Shown one piece after another: positions 36,088-44,821 of a DNA stretch of 64,000 bases. The notes beneath the pieces are model-generated. The model had not been told where the DNA came from. It did not search any database and was given only the letters and a program-made list of their open reading frames with translations. The stretch lies in the NCBI RefSeq assembly GCF_900115475.1, contig NZ_FOWP01000016.1, forward strand, positions 62,001 to 126,000, written 5' to 3'. Each line of letters opens with the position of its first letter. Within the stretch, counting starts at the first letter, position 1. The position numbers and the translations under genes were made by a program. The stretch is from Ectopseudomonas composti (lineage in GTDB: Bacteria; Pseudomonadota; Gammaproteobacteria; Pseudomonadales; Pseudomonadaceae).

Positions 36088-38792
36088 CACACCTCCTGTT
36101 TGCGCAGCAGGCTGGCGCTGAGCAGCGTCAGCAGTGGGATGGTCAGGGCCAGGGCGCCGAAGTAGCCGGCCAGGTCCTGCAGCTCCAGCGCCTTGGAGAA
36201 CAGGCCGCGGCTGATCACCAGGAACTGCGAAGTGGGATAGCTGTGGCCGACCAGGGCGCCGAAGCCTTCCAGCGAGGCTACCGGGTAGATCAGCCCGGAG
36301 AACTGGATGGCCGGCAGCAGGGTGACGATGGCGGTGCCGAACACGGCGGCGATCTGGCTCTTGGTGAAGGTCGACATGAGCAGGCCGAGGCCGGTGGCGC
36401 AGGCCAGGTAGAGCAGGGCACCGGCCAGCAGGGTCAGCGGGCTGCCCTTGAGCGGCACATCGAACACGGTGATCGCCAGCAGCACCAGCAGGATGAAGTT
36501 GAACAGGCCCAGGGCGATGTAGGGCAGTTGCTTGCCGAGCAGGAACTCCAGCCGCGTGACCGGGGTGACGTAGAGGTTGATGATCGAGCCCAGCTCCTTC
36601 TCGCGCACGACACCGAGCGCGGTGAGCATCGCCGGAATCAGCATCAGCAGTAGCGGAATCACTGCCGGCACCATGGCCTTGAGGCTTTCCACGTCCGGGT
36701 TGTAGCGGTAGCGCACTTCAAGCTCGGCGGCGTTGGCTGCCTGCGGCTGTGGTGAGCGCCGGGCCAGCTCGCTCAGGTAGTGTTGATGCAGGCCGGTGAC
36801 GTAGCCCTTGATGGTTTCGGCGCGGGTCGGCATGGCGCCGTCGATCCACATGCCGATCTGCGGGCTGGCGCCGCGCTTGAGGTCGCGGCCGAAGTGCGGC
36901 GGAATCTCCACGGCCAGGCTGATGTCGCCATTGCGCAGGCGCCGCTCCAGCTCGGCATAGTCGGAGAGAGGTGCCTTCTCCAGGAAGTAGCGCGAGCCGG
37001 ACAGATTCAGATGGTACTCCTGGCTGGTGGTGGTCTGGTCGCGGTCCAGCACGGCGAAGGTCAGGTCTTCCACGTCGAGGCTGATGCCGTAGCCGATGAT
37101 GAACAGCAGCATTACCGTGCCGAGCAGCGCCATGCCGCCACGGATCGGGTCGCGACGCAGCTCCAGTGCCTCGCGGCGGGCATAGCTGAGCAGGCGGCGC
37201 AGGCTGAAATGCTGGCGCTGTTGCGGCGCGGCCTGTTCCAGCGGCGGCACTTCGCTGACCGGTTGCTCGCCGACCGCCTCCTGCAGGTAGGCGATGAAAG
37301 TGGCTTCCAGGCTGTCCAGGCCGCGTTTGTCCATCAGGCCCTGTGGGGTGTCGCTGTCGAGCACCTTGCCGGCGTGCATCAGCGAGATGCGGTCGCAGCG
37401 CTGCGCCTCGTTCATGAAGTGGGTGGAGATGAAGATGGTCACGCCGTCCTGGCGCGACAGGTCGAGCATCAGTTGCCAGAAACCGTCGCGGGCCACCGGG
37501 TCGACCCCGGAGGTCGGTTCGTCGAGGATCAGGATCTCCGGCTTGTGGATCACCGCAACGGCCAGCGACAGGCGCTGGCGGATGCCCAGCGGCAGGCGCT
37601 CGGGGAGCATGTCCATGACCTCGCCGAGGTCGAAGCGTGCTGCCATCTGCGTCACACGCGGTTCGATCTCGTCGGCCGGGACATGGAACAGCTGGGCATG
37701 CAGTACCAGGTTCTGCCGCACCGTCAGCTCGCCATACAGAGAAAATGCCTGGGACATGTAACCGACCCGCTTGCGTGTGGCCATGTCGCGCGGGTCCACC
37801 GTCTGGCCGAACAGCAATGCCTCGCCCTCGCTGGCTGGCAGCAGGCCGGTGAGCATCTTCATGGTGGTGCTCTTGCCGCAACCGTTGGAGCCGAGGAAGC
37901 CGAATATCTCGCCACGGCGGATGCGAAACGACACCGAGTCCACCGCGACGAAATCACCGAAGCGCATGGTCAGGCCTTTGGCCTCGATGGCGATCTCGCT
38001 GTTGCCTTGCAGGGGTGCAATTACCACCTGCTGGTGGCCGCGCCGGCGCTCTTCGGGGAGCAGGGCGATGAAGGCCTGCTCCAGGCTGTCGCAGCCGGTG
38101 CGTGTGCGCAGTTCGGCCGGGCTGCCTTCGGCCAGTACGCGGCCGGCATCCATTGCCACCAGATGATCGAAGCGCTCGGCTTCCTCCATGTAGGCCGTGG
38201 CCACCAGCACGCTCATCTGCGGGCGCTGCGTGCGGATGCGCTCGATCAGCTCCCAGAACTGGTTGCGTGACAGCGGGTCGACGCCGGTGGTCGGCTCGTC
38301 GAGAATCAGCAGATCCGGGTCATGGATCAGCGCGCAGCACAGCCCGAGCTTCTGCTTCATGCCGCCGGACAGCTTGCCGGCTGGGCGCTCACGAAATGCC
38401 GCCATTCCGGTACTGTGCAGCAGGTCATCGATGCGCCGCTCGCGCTCTGCAGCATCCTGGCCGAACAGGCGGCCGAAGAAATCCAGGTTCTCGAACACCG
38501 ACAGCGTCGGATAGAGGTTCTTGCCCAGACCCTGCGGCATATAGGCGATATACGGGCAGGCGTTGCGCCGATGGCGGGCGTCGGCCATGTCGCCGTCAAG
38601 CACTTCGACGCGACCGTCCTGCAGCTTACGCGCCCCTGCGATCAGCGCCAGCAGGCTGGATTTACCGACGCCGTCCGGGCCGATCAGGCCGACCATGCAG
38701 CGTGCTGGCAGCGCCAGGTCAACCTGCTGCAGGGCGTGGGTCTGGCCGTAGCGCAGGCCGACGCCGACCAGGCGCGCGACCGCCGCGTTCAT
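36087..38792 (-). CDS. rbbA: RbbA-type fused double ATPase and ABC-2 permease
   Basis: 901 aa from the ATG that overlaps the HlyD stop. Residues 1-240 are ABC domain 1 (GPDGVGKSS, LSGGMKQKLGLCCALIHDP). Residues 270-500 are ABC domain 2 (GSNGCGKST, signature IRQRLSLAVAVIHKPE). Residues 540-900 are an ABC-2 permease with a large periplasmic loop. This matches YhiH/RbbA of the E. coli yhiI-rbbA-yhhJ cluster. RbbA was named for ribosome-bound ATPase, but the layout is that of an exporter of drugs or other compounds. Confidence 0.93.
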   Translation of the reverse strand: MNAAVARLVGVGLRYGQTHALQQVDLALPARCMVGLIGPDGVGKSSLLALIAGARKLQDGRVEVLDGDMADARHRRNACPYIAYMPQGLGKNLYPTLSVFENLDFFGRLFGQDAAERERRIDDLLHSTGMAAFRERPAGKLSGGMKQKLGLCCALIHDPDLLILDEPTTGVDPLSRNQFWELIERIRTQRPQMSVLVATAYMEEAERFDHLVAMDAGRVLAEGSPAELRTRTGCDSLEQAFIALLPEERRRGHQQVVIAPLQGNSEIAIEAKGLTMRFGDFVAVDSVSFRIRRGEIFGFLGSNGCGKSTTMKMLTGLLPASEGEALLFGQTVDPRDMATRKRVGYMSQAFSLYGELTVRQNLVLHAQLFHVPADEIEPRVTQMAARFDLGEVMDMLPERLPLGIRQRLSLAVAVIHKPEILILDEPTSGVDPVARDGFWQLMLDLSRQDGVTIFISTHFMNEAQRCDRISLMHAGKVLDSDTPQGLMDKRGLDSLEATFIAYLQEAVGEQPVSEVPPLEQAAPQQRQHFSLRRLLSYARREALELRRDPIRGGMALLGTVMLLFIIGYGISLDVEDLTFAVLDRDQTTTSQEYHLNLSGSRYFLEKAPLSDYAELERRLRNGDISLAVEIPPHFGRDLKRGASPQIGMWIDGAMPTRAETIKGYVTGLHQHYLSELARRSPQPQAANAAELEVRYRYNPDVESLKAMVPAVIPLLLMLIPAMLTALGVVREKELGSIINLYVTPVTRLEFLLGKQLPYIALGLFNFILLVLLAITVFDVPLKGSPLTLLAGALLYLACATGLGLLMSTFTKSQIAAVFGTAIVTLLPAIQFSGLIYPVASLEGFGALVGHSYPTSQFLVISRGLFSKALELQDLAGYFGALALTIPLLTLLSASLLRKQEV

Positions 38793-39850
38793 TGCGGAAC
38801 CTTGATCGCCAGGTGCTCGGGCCATTCGGCGTCAGGGTCGAGGCGCAGGTAGGCCATGCCGGGCACGCCGGTCTTTACCTGCTGCAGGTGTTTGCTGAGC
38901 AATTCGGGGGCGATGCGCGCCTTGACCCGGAACATCAGCTTCTCGCGCTCGCTGGCGGTTTCCACGGTCTTCGGTGTGAACTGGGCGACGCTAGCGACAT
39001 AGCTGACCTTGGCCGGGATCACGTATTGCGGTGCTGCATCGATCACCAGGCGGACTTCGCTGCCCAAGGCCACGCGACCAGCCTGGCGCTCGGGTAGGAA
39101 GAAGGTCATGTAGACGTCGGTGAGGTCTACCAGGTTGAGCAGCTTGCCGCCGGCGCCGAGCACTTCGCCCGGCTGGGTCACGCGGTACTGCACGCGGCCG
39201 GTGCGAGGTGCGCGCAGCAGGCTGTCGTCGATGTCCGCCTGCAGGCGCTCGACGCCGGCCTGTGCCGCCTCCACCGCCGAACGGGCTTCCTCGACCTGTG
39301 CCTGTGCCGCGCTGATACCGGCGTCAGCGGAGATGACCTGGGCATTGGCGGCTGCCAGCGCCGCCTGGGTGCTTTGCAGGCGGGCCAGGTCATCATCCAG
39401 GGTTTGTTGCGGTAGCGCGTTGCGCTTGACCAGAGTGGCGCTACGCGCGTGGCGTTTCTGCGCGGCATCCAGTTCTGCCTGGCGCTGGCGTACTACGGCG
39501 GCGGCGCTGACCTTCTCGCTTTCGCGTAAGGCTACCTGAGCGAGCGCGGTGCGCTCGGCGTTCTGCGCCTGGCGTACCTGGGCCCGGGCCTGCTGCAATT
39601 GCGCTTCGAGCGCCTGGGTGTCCATGCGCGCGAGAATCTGGCCGGGTTCGACGAAATCTCCCTCATCGACCTCGATGCTGGCGATGCGCCCGGCCAGCTT
39701 GGTGGCCACATCCACCTCAGTGGCCTCGATACGGCCGTTACCGCTGGCAAAATCCTCACCAAGGCCATCAGGGCGCAACTGCCACCAGGCCACGGCTGCC
39801 AGCACAGCGACGCCGGCGGCGATCAGATAGGGCAGAGGTTTTCTGTTCAT
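38789..39850 (-). CDS. HlyD family periplasmic adaptor (YhiI-like)
   Basis: 353 aa with an N-terminal membrane anchor (residues 7-25). The lipoyl-like half motifs are VATKLAGRIASIEVDEGDFVEPGQ and LLRAPRTGRVQY...PGEVLG. A long coiled coil (residues 80-210), rich in Ala and Gln, lies between them. It links the inner-membrane ABC part to an outer-membrane channel such as TolC. First gene of the three-gene operon HlyD-rbbA-permease with ATGA overlaps. Confidence 0.93.
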   Translation of the reverse strand: MNRKPLPYLIAAGVAVLAAVAWWQLRPDGLGEDFASGNGRIEATEVDVATKLAGRIASIEVDEGDFVEPGQILARMDTQALEAQLQQARAQVRQAQNAERTALAQVALRESEKVSAAAVVRQRQAELDAAQKRHARSATLVKRNALPQQTLDDDLARLQSTQAALAAANAQVISADAGISAAQAQVEEARSAVEAAQAGVERLQADIDDSLLRAPRTGRVQYRVTQPGEVLGAGGKLLNLVDLTDVYMTFFLPERQAGRVALGSEVRLVIDAAPQYVIPAKVSYVASVAQFTPKTVETASEREKLMFRVKARIAPELLSKHLQQVKTGVPGMAYLRLDPDAEWPEHLAIKVPQ

Positions 39851-39922
39851 CGGTCATGTCCTTTCGTGAACCTCATGACAGAAGCTCTATCAGGAGGTTT
39901 TCCATTGTCCTCCGCCACCAGT

Positions 39923-41779
39923 CTAGGTGGTTTGATGCAGGTCAACCGTGGGTTGCTGCCACAGGGCGGTGCGATTGCGTCCCTGATGTTTGGCCTGGTA
40001 GAGCGCCTGATCACTGTGGGCGACAAGCGTGCCCGGTTGTTCGTCGCTGACCGGGTCGACCACGGTCATACCGATGCTCAGCGTCAGTCGCCCGAGCGGG
40101 CTGGCCGGATGGGGGATATCCAGGCTGGCGATGGTTGCATGGATGCGTGCGGCGACCTGTTCGGCGCCGTCCTGGTTGGTATTGGCCAGGATGATGGCGA
40201 ATTCCTCGCCACCGTAGCGGCATGCCGTGTCGCCTTCGCGCTGCAGACTCTCGCGCAGGGCGGCACTGACGCGGCGCAGGGCATCGTCGCCGGCCAGGTG
40301 GCCAAGGGCATCGTTGTAGGCCTTGAAGTGATCGATATCCAGCATCAGCAGGGCCAGCGGCGCGTCGAGGCGGCGCAGTCGCCGCCACTCGGCCAGCAGT
40401 TGCTGATCGAAATAGCGGCGGTTGTACAGCCCGGTCAGGCCATCGAGCTGCGACAGGCGCTGCAGCTGCGCTTCCAGCTGCAGGCGCTCGCTGTTGTCGC
40501 GAGACACGGCAATCAGGTATTCGCGGTCATGCAACTGCACCAGTTGCGTGTTGATTTCGGCCGGCTGGCGGCTGCCGTCACGGCGAATCAGTTCGCGCTG
40601 AAAAATCCGCGAGAGGTTGTCGTGTTGCGCCTGGCGCGCCTGTTCCAGCCAACGGTGAAAACCGGGCAGGAGCTTCTCCGGATCGTCGCGCAGCAGCTCG
40701 GCGAACTGTTCGGGACGGTAGCCGAGCGTAGCGTAGGTGGCCTGATTCATGTGCAGCAGCTCGCGGGTGCTGCTGTCGAAGATGAACAGCCCGTCATGGC
40801 TGGAGTCGGTCAGGTCGAGCACCAGCTGCAGGCGCTCGCGGTTTTCGAGCAGGCGCTGTTCGGTTTCCTCGCGACGTTCGGCCTCCAGCTTGAAGCGCCG
40901 GTTGGCCAGTTGCAGGGCGTGAGCGCGGCGGCTGTTCTCCAGGGCCAGGGCCAGCGCGGCAACCAACAACAGGCTGATGGTCAGGCTGGCGCCGAGCACG
41001 ACGTCGGGCAGCGACGAGTCCAACTGATCGAGCAGCTCTTCGGTGGGGCTCAGGCGCAGGCTGAAGCCCTGATTGTTGAGCAAACTCAGGCCCAGTTGCA
41101 GGCTATGCGGCGCCTCGGCATCCGCAGCGCCGTGGCGGAACAGGCTGTGACCGTTCTCCAGCAGTTCGAGGTTGAAGGCGTCACGGTCGATCTGGGTGAG
41201 CAACTGCAGCATCAGCGGCTCGACGCGAAATACCCCCTGCAGGAAACCATCGAAGACCTTGCTGCCATCCTGCTCGCGGTACAGCGGCGTATAGAGGACG
41301 AAGCCGCGGCCACCCTGGACCAGGTCGAAACTGTTGGAAAAGCGCTGTTCGCCGCTCTCGCGAGCTTCCATGGCCAGCGGGTAATTGGGGTGTTCGGGAT
41401 CGAGGCGAAAGCTCAGTGCCGCTTCGTTGCCGGCCACCGGCAGCAGCCAGCGCATGTGCAGGTCGGGACCGACCCACTGGATCGACTGGTAAGCGGGAAA
41501 ACCGCGCAGAGCGAGTTCCACTTCTTCGTCCCAGCTGGCACGCGGCAAGCGGCCTAGGCTGTTCCATAAACGGGCGATGCGTTCGAGGCTGGCCACCTCC
41601 AGGTGCAGCGTGCTTTCCAGTTGGCGTGCCAGGCTGCGCGCCTGATAGCCAACTCGCTCGTCGACGCGCTGTTGCTGCACCGCCTCGATCTGGCGCCAAA
41701 GCAGCACGCTGGCGCTGCTCAGCACCAGTAACAGGAACGCCAGCGCAAGGCGCGCTGGCCAGGCGGAGGATGCCGGCAT
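39923..41779 (-). CDS. Membrane diguanylate cyclase (CHASE-PAS-GGDEF)
   Basis: 618 aa. Two membrane helices (about 10-30 and 255-278) frame a periplasmic CHASE-like sensor domain. A coiled linker leads to a PAS domain (about 315-430) and a C-terminal GGDEF domain. The active site is GGEEF at 523-527, and the inhibitory I-site R514-E-G-D517 is intact, so an active, product-inhibited c-di-GMP synthase is expected. The gene is transcribed alone and ends 72 bp upstream of the HlyD gene on the same strand. Confidence 0.93.
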   Translation of the reverse strand: MPASSAWPARLALAFLLLVLSSASVLLWRQIEAVQQQRVDERVGYQARSLARQLESTLHLEVASLERIARLWNSLGRLPRASWDEEVELALRGFPAYQSIQWVGPDLHMRWLLPVAGNEAALSFRLDPEHPNYPLAMEARESGEQRFSNSFDLVQGGRGFVLYTPLYREQDGSKVFDGFLQGVFRVEPLMLQLLTQIDRDAFNLELLENGHSLFRHGAADAEAPHSLQLGLSLLNNQGFSLRLSPTEELLDQLDSSLPDVVLGASLTISLLLVAALALALENSRRAHALQLANRRFKLEAERREETEQRLLENRERLQLVLDLTDSSHDGLFIFDSSTRELLHMNQATYATLGYRPEQFAELLRDDPEKLLPGFHRWLEQARQAQHDNLSRIFQRELIRRDGSRQPAEINTQLVQLHDREYLIAVSRDNSERLQLEAQLQRLSQLDGLTGLYNRRYFDQQLLAEWRRLRRLDAPLALLMLDIDHFKAYNDALGHLAGDDALRRVSAALRESLQREGDTACRYGGEEFAIILANTNQDGAEQVAARIHATIASLDIPHPASPLGRLTLSIGMTVVDPVSDEQPGTLVAHSDQALYQAKHQGRNRTALWQQPTVDLHQTT

Positions 41780-41828
41780 GGATAACTCCCTAGGCGTGCT
41801 GTGGTGATAGCACAGTGCCGTGAGTGAC

Positions 41829-42278
41829 TCAACGCATGGCGAGAATTGCCTTCCATTCGGCGTCGGCTACCGGCATCACCGACAGCCGGCTGCCGCGCTG
41901 CACCAGTGCCAGATCGGCCAGCAGCGGGTTGTTCTTCAGGTGTTGCAATGCCAGCACCTCGGCGAAGGCTTCGACGAATTCGACGTCCAGGGCACTCCAG
42001 GGGTTCTTCTCGGCACTGGCCTTGGGGTCGTGATAGTGGCTTTGTGGGTCCAGCGCGGTTGGGTCTGGGTACACCTCACCGGCAATGCGTGCGATGCCGG
42101 CAATACCGGGTTGCGGGCAACTGGAGTGATAGAAGAAGAACAGGTCGCCCGCTTTCATCGCGCGAATGAAATTGCGCGCCTGGTAATTGCGCACGCCATC
42201 CCAGCGTGTTTTACCGAGGCGCTGCAGGTCGTGGATCGATAATTCGTCGGGTTCGGACTTCATCAGCCAATGAGGCAT
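41829..42278 (-). CDS. EVE domain-containing protein
   Basis: 149 aa, a single EVE (PUA-like) domain: MPHWLMKSEPDELSIHDLQ, WDGVRNYQARNFIRAMKAGD, FFYHSSCPQPGIAGIARI. EVE domains bind modified bases and are widespread (human THYN1). It may read modified DNA or RNA. Stand-alone gene on the minus strand, with the divergent 43-aa gene about 200 bp away. Confidence 0.93.
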   Translation of the reverse strand: MPHWLMKSEPDELSIHDLQRLGKTRWDGVRNYQARNFIRAMKAGDLFFFYHSSCPQPGIAGIARIAGEVYPDPTALDPQSHYHDPKASAEKNPWSALDVEFVEAFAEVLALQHLKNNPLLADLALVQRGSRLSVMPVADAEWKAILAMR

Positions 42279-42473
42279 GAACTTTGCTCCTGCAGGTCTG
42301 TCCGTAAGCGGACGCTTGTTTGAGTGACGCTCTCCGACGGCCGGTTGGCGCCGGAAATTGCGCAGCGCATGGCACTGGCGGAAAATACCCGGCTAAACGC
42401 TTGGCGCTGTCGTATTGCATACAACAATAACGCGCGACCAACGCGCGCATTGCCTTGAAGGGGGAGGCAATAA

Positions 42474-42605
42474 ATGAAACGCAAGCCAGATCTTTTGTGG
42501 GTTCTCGTCGTACTGTTCAGCCTGGGCGTGGTTACCACGGGTTACACCCAGGGCCTCTGGGAGCGTCAAAACGACGCTTCGGTCAATGTAACGCAGCAGC
42601 CCTGA
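42474..42605 (+). CDS. Small membrane protein, 43 aa
   Basis: An ATG seven bases after GGGGGAGG opens a 43-codon gene. The product is basic at the start (MKRKPD), has one hydrophobic helix (LLWVLVVLFSLGVVTTGYTQG) and a short polar tail ending NVTQQP. The strong ribosome site and typical inner-membrane peptide layout favour a real gene. No function is known to me. It lies between the EVE and 5-formyl-THF cyclo-ligase genes, on the opposite strand. Confidence 0.7.
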   Translation: MKRKPDLLWVLVVLFSLGVVTTGYTQGLWERQNDASVNVTQQP

Positions 42606-42659
42606 TTCGCGGACTGCAAGCGTGAGCGCCGCAGGGAACGCGGTGCTGCATCCTTCGCT

Positions 42660-43250
42660 TCAATACCAAGCCTCGTCCGTCACCGTTGCCTGCAAGGGCA
42701 CGTCCCAACTGGCCATCGCCAGTTCATCCACTCGCTGACACTCATGCGCCAGGCCCAGCAGCGTCGGCATGTGCCAATTTTTGCGCATGCGTAGATAGGC
42801 CAGGCTGCGGTCATAGAAACCGCCGCCCATACCCAGGCGCCCGCCGCGGTCATCGAAGCCCACCAACGGCAGCAACACCAGATTCAATGCCCAGACCTTG
42901 CGCTGGCGCTTTGGCTGCGGACGCGGTTCGAGAATACGGAAGCGATTGCCCGCCAGTTTCTCGTGCCGCGTGACACGCTGGAACACCATCTTGGTGCGTG
43001 GCCAGGCGCTGAGCACCGGCAGGTAGGTGCATTTGCCACGTTTTTGCGCAGCGGCCAGCAGGGGGCGTGGGTCGATCTCGCCATCGTTGGGCAGGTAGAA
43101 CGCGATATGCCTGGCGCGACGGAACTGAGGGCTCTGCACCAGTTGCCGATACAGGTTGCGCGCGGCGGTACGTTGCTGGCTACGGCTGAGCGCACGACGA
43201 CGCTGACGCAGCACGCGACGCAGTTGTGGGCGACTAAGGGGATTGGTCAT
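42660..43250 (-). CDS. fau: 5-formyltetrahydrofolate cyclo-ligase
   Basis: 196 aa of the YgfA family that turns 5-formyl-THF into 5,10-methenyl-THF with ATP. An Arg-rich N-terminus (LRRVLRQRRRALSRSQQ) is followed by IAFYLPNDGEIDPRPLL and the C-terminal phosphate-binding DRGGRLGMGGGFYDRSLAYL. It lies directly downstream of 6S RNA on the same strand, the arrangement conserved in gammaproteobacteria, where the two are cotranscribed. Confidence 0.95.
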   Translation of the reverse strand: MTNPLSRPQLRRVLRQRRRALSRSQQRTAARNLYRQLVQSPQFRRARHIAFYLPNDGEIDPRPLLAAAQKRGKCTYLPVLSAWPRTKMVFQRVTRHEKLAGNRFRILEPRPQPKRQRKVWALNLVLLPLVGFDDRGGRLGMGGGFYDRSLAYLRMRKNWHMPTLLGLAHECQRVDELAMASWDVPLQATVTDEAWY

Positions 43251-43298
43251 GGAGCGAGGATGGTGCGAGACAGGTAGCGGTGGCTACCAGAGGGAATG

Positions 43299-43478
43299 AT
43301 GACTTCCCGGCGTGCCGCTGTCGGTTTAGCCCTTGAACCCGAAAGTTCAAGGTGGAGGTTGCAGGAGGCGTTAAGGCTTTCCGTCAGGCGGACATGCACA
43401 CCGGCCCCAACGTGCAACCCCCGTGGTTGTGCGTATCGGCTCAGGGACATCACCGACTGGCGCACACCCCAGGAAGTA
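43299..43478 (-). ncRNA. ssrS: 6S RNA
   Basis: Between zapA and fau the minus strand carries recognisable 6S blocks: CCCTGAGCCGATA in the 5' half, GAAAGCCTTAA, and the 3' hairpin CACCTTGAACTTTCGGGTTCAAGGGCT (given here as arms CCTTGAAC and GTTCAAGG). The closing stem pairs ACTTCC at the 5' end with GGGAAGT at the 3' end. 6S RNA mimics an open promoter and sequesters sigma70 RNA polymerase in stationary phase. Ends are estimated from the closing stem and from the -10 box; about 180 nt. Confidence 0.9.
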
Positions 43479-43484
43479 GCGTCC

Positions 43485-43490
43485 AGTATA
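43485..43490 (-). promoter_or_regulatory. -10 box of the 6S RNA promoter
   Basis: TATACT on the minus strand, seven bases before the predicted 5' end of 6S RNA. No good -35 hexamer is seen at 17 bp. Confidence 0.6.
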
Positions 43491-43545
43491 CCCGAACAGA
43501 GCGCCTGCGGGGCGGTCTGCGACGAACAGGCTGGCATCGCGGTGC

Positions 43546-43851
43546 TCAGGAAGCCGAGTCGTCGGCCAGTGCCTGGTCGACGCGGTCGAGCAGATCACGC
43601 ACCTGGTGGCGGGTGGAGTTGGCGTCCTGATCCAGGCGCTGTTGCTTGTGCAGCAGGTCGTGGGTGATGTTCAGCGCGGCCATCACGGCAACGCGGTCGG
43701 CCCCGATCACTTTGCCGCTGGTGCGGATCTCACGCATCTTGCCGTCCAGGTAGCGGGCAGCACTTTCCAGGTTGGCGCGTTCATCCTGCGGGCAGGCGAT
43801 GCAATATTCTTTGTCCAGAATGTGGACGGTCACGGTGTTCGACTGGGTCAT
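43546..43851 (-). CDS. zapA: Cell division protein ZapA
   Basis: 101 aa with N-terminal VTVHILDKEYCIACPQDERANLESAARYLD and a C-terminal helix for tetramer formation. ZapA crosslinks FtsZ filaments at the septum. It overlaps the upstream ZapB-like gene by four bases and lies upstream of 6S RNA, as in other gammaproteobacteria. Confidence 0.95.
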   Translation of the reverse strand: MTQSNTVTVHILDKEYCIACPQDERANLESAARYLDGKMREIRTSGKVIGADRVAVMAALNITHDLLHKQQRLDQDANSTRHQVRDLLDRVDQALADDSAS

Positions 43852-44057
43852 GAGTCCTGCTCCAGGGCTTTAAGGCGCGAAATCATCGATTCGACCTTGT
43901 GCCGGGCCATTTCGTTCTTTTCGATCAGATGGGCGCGTTCCTCGCGCCAGGCCTGTTCATTCGCCAGCAGGAGTCGGTTGTGAGCCTTTAGCTGATCGAC
44001 ACGCTGGATCAGCAGTTCCAGCTTGGCGGTCAATGCGTGCAGATCGGCGTCTTCCAT
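43848..44057 (-). CDS. TIGR02449 family protein (ZapB-like coiled coil)
   Basis: 69 aa, almost entirely a coiled coil (LHALTAKLELLIQRVDQLKAHNRLLLAN). The TIGR02449 family is found next to zapA in Pseudomonas and resembles ZapB in length and heptads. A role in the Z-ring layer is inferred from this. Its stop overlaps the zapA start (ATGA). Confidence 0.88.
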   Translation of the reverse strand: MEDADLHALTAKLELLIQRVDQLKAHNRLLLANEQAWREERAHLIEKNEMARHKVESMISRLKALEQDS

Positions 44058-44247
44058 GGGCTCTCGCTATGGGATGGCTGGCTGGACTGTATAGGCCTGT
44101 CCCGGCTACGGGTCAAACCCAGATGGCAGTGGTGTGATGCAGATGACGACATCACACCGGCGGCCTCGGATGGTCTTGCCGCGCCTGCCGGTGCTAGGAT
44201 ACGAGGCCTCCATTCTAGAGATTGCGCCGTCTGGCGCCTAGCTATCT

Positions 44248-44802
44248 ATGTCGATTCCAAGCTCCCCCTATGCCGCCTTCGCCGCTCTGCTCAGCAGCGC
44301 TGGGCATTCCGTTTCCCCTGCCGAGCTGCATGGCCTGTTGCTCGGTCGCAGCTGTGCTGGCGCTGGCTTCGATGCCGACGCCTGGCTGCTCGACGCCACC
44401 GATCTGCTCGGTGGCGAGCCGCAGGACAATGTGCGCCAGGCGCTGATCGGTCTGCAGGAGATGGTCAAGGGTGAGCTATGCAGCGAAGACGTCACCGTGG
44501 TGCTGCTGTTGCCGGATGACGAAACCCCGCTGGCGCAGCGTGCGGTCGCGTTGGGCCAGTGGTGCCAGGGCTTTCTCGGTGGCTTCGGTCTGACCGCTCG
44601 CGACGGTGCGCTGAGTGCCGAAGCCATGGAAGTGTTGCAGGATCTCTCGGCCATCGCCCAGGTGCAGAGCGCCCTGGAAGAATCGGAAGATGGTGAGAGC
44701 GATTACATGGAGGTGATGGAGTACCTGCGCGTGGCGCCGCTGCTGCTGTTCACCGAGTGCGCCAAACCCGCTGCACCTGCCGCCAAACCATCCCTGCACT
44801 GA
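44248..44802 (+). CDS. ygfB: YecA/YgfB (UPF0149) family protein
   Basis: 184 aa of the UPF0149 family: helical, with AALLSSAGHSVSPAELHGLLLGR at the start, WCQGFLGGFGL in the middle and DYMEVMEYLRVAPLLLF near the end. In P. aeruginosa YgfB has been tied to control of ampDh3 and beta-lactam resistance. First gene of ygfB-pepP-ubiH-ubiI, divergent from zapA/zapB-like genes. Confidence 0.93.
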   Translation: MSIPSSPYAAFAALLSSAGHSVSPAELHGLLLGRSCAGAGFDADAWLLDATDLLGGEPQDNVRQALIGLQEMVKGELCSEDVTVVLLLPDDETPLAQRAVALGQWCQGFLGGFGLTARDGALSAEAMEVLQDLSAIAQVQSALEESEDGESDYMEVMEYLRVAPLLLFTECAKPAAPAAKPSLH

Positions 44803-44821
44803 TTTATCGTCGGAGCCTGCC

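Noticed and set aside
36780..38270. 496-codon open frame on the plus strand
   Set aside because: It is the mirror frame of the RbbA gene, whose motifs on the minus strand are unmistakable.
39599..41557. 652-codon open frame on the plus strand
   Set aside because: Shadow of the diguanylate cyclase and HlyD genes on the minus strand; no family motif.
43247..43537. 96-codon frame over the 6S RNA
   Set aside because: The conserved 6S sequence blocks and secondary structure explain this stretch.
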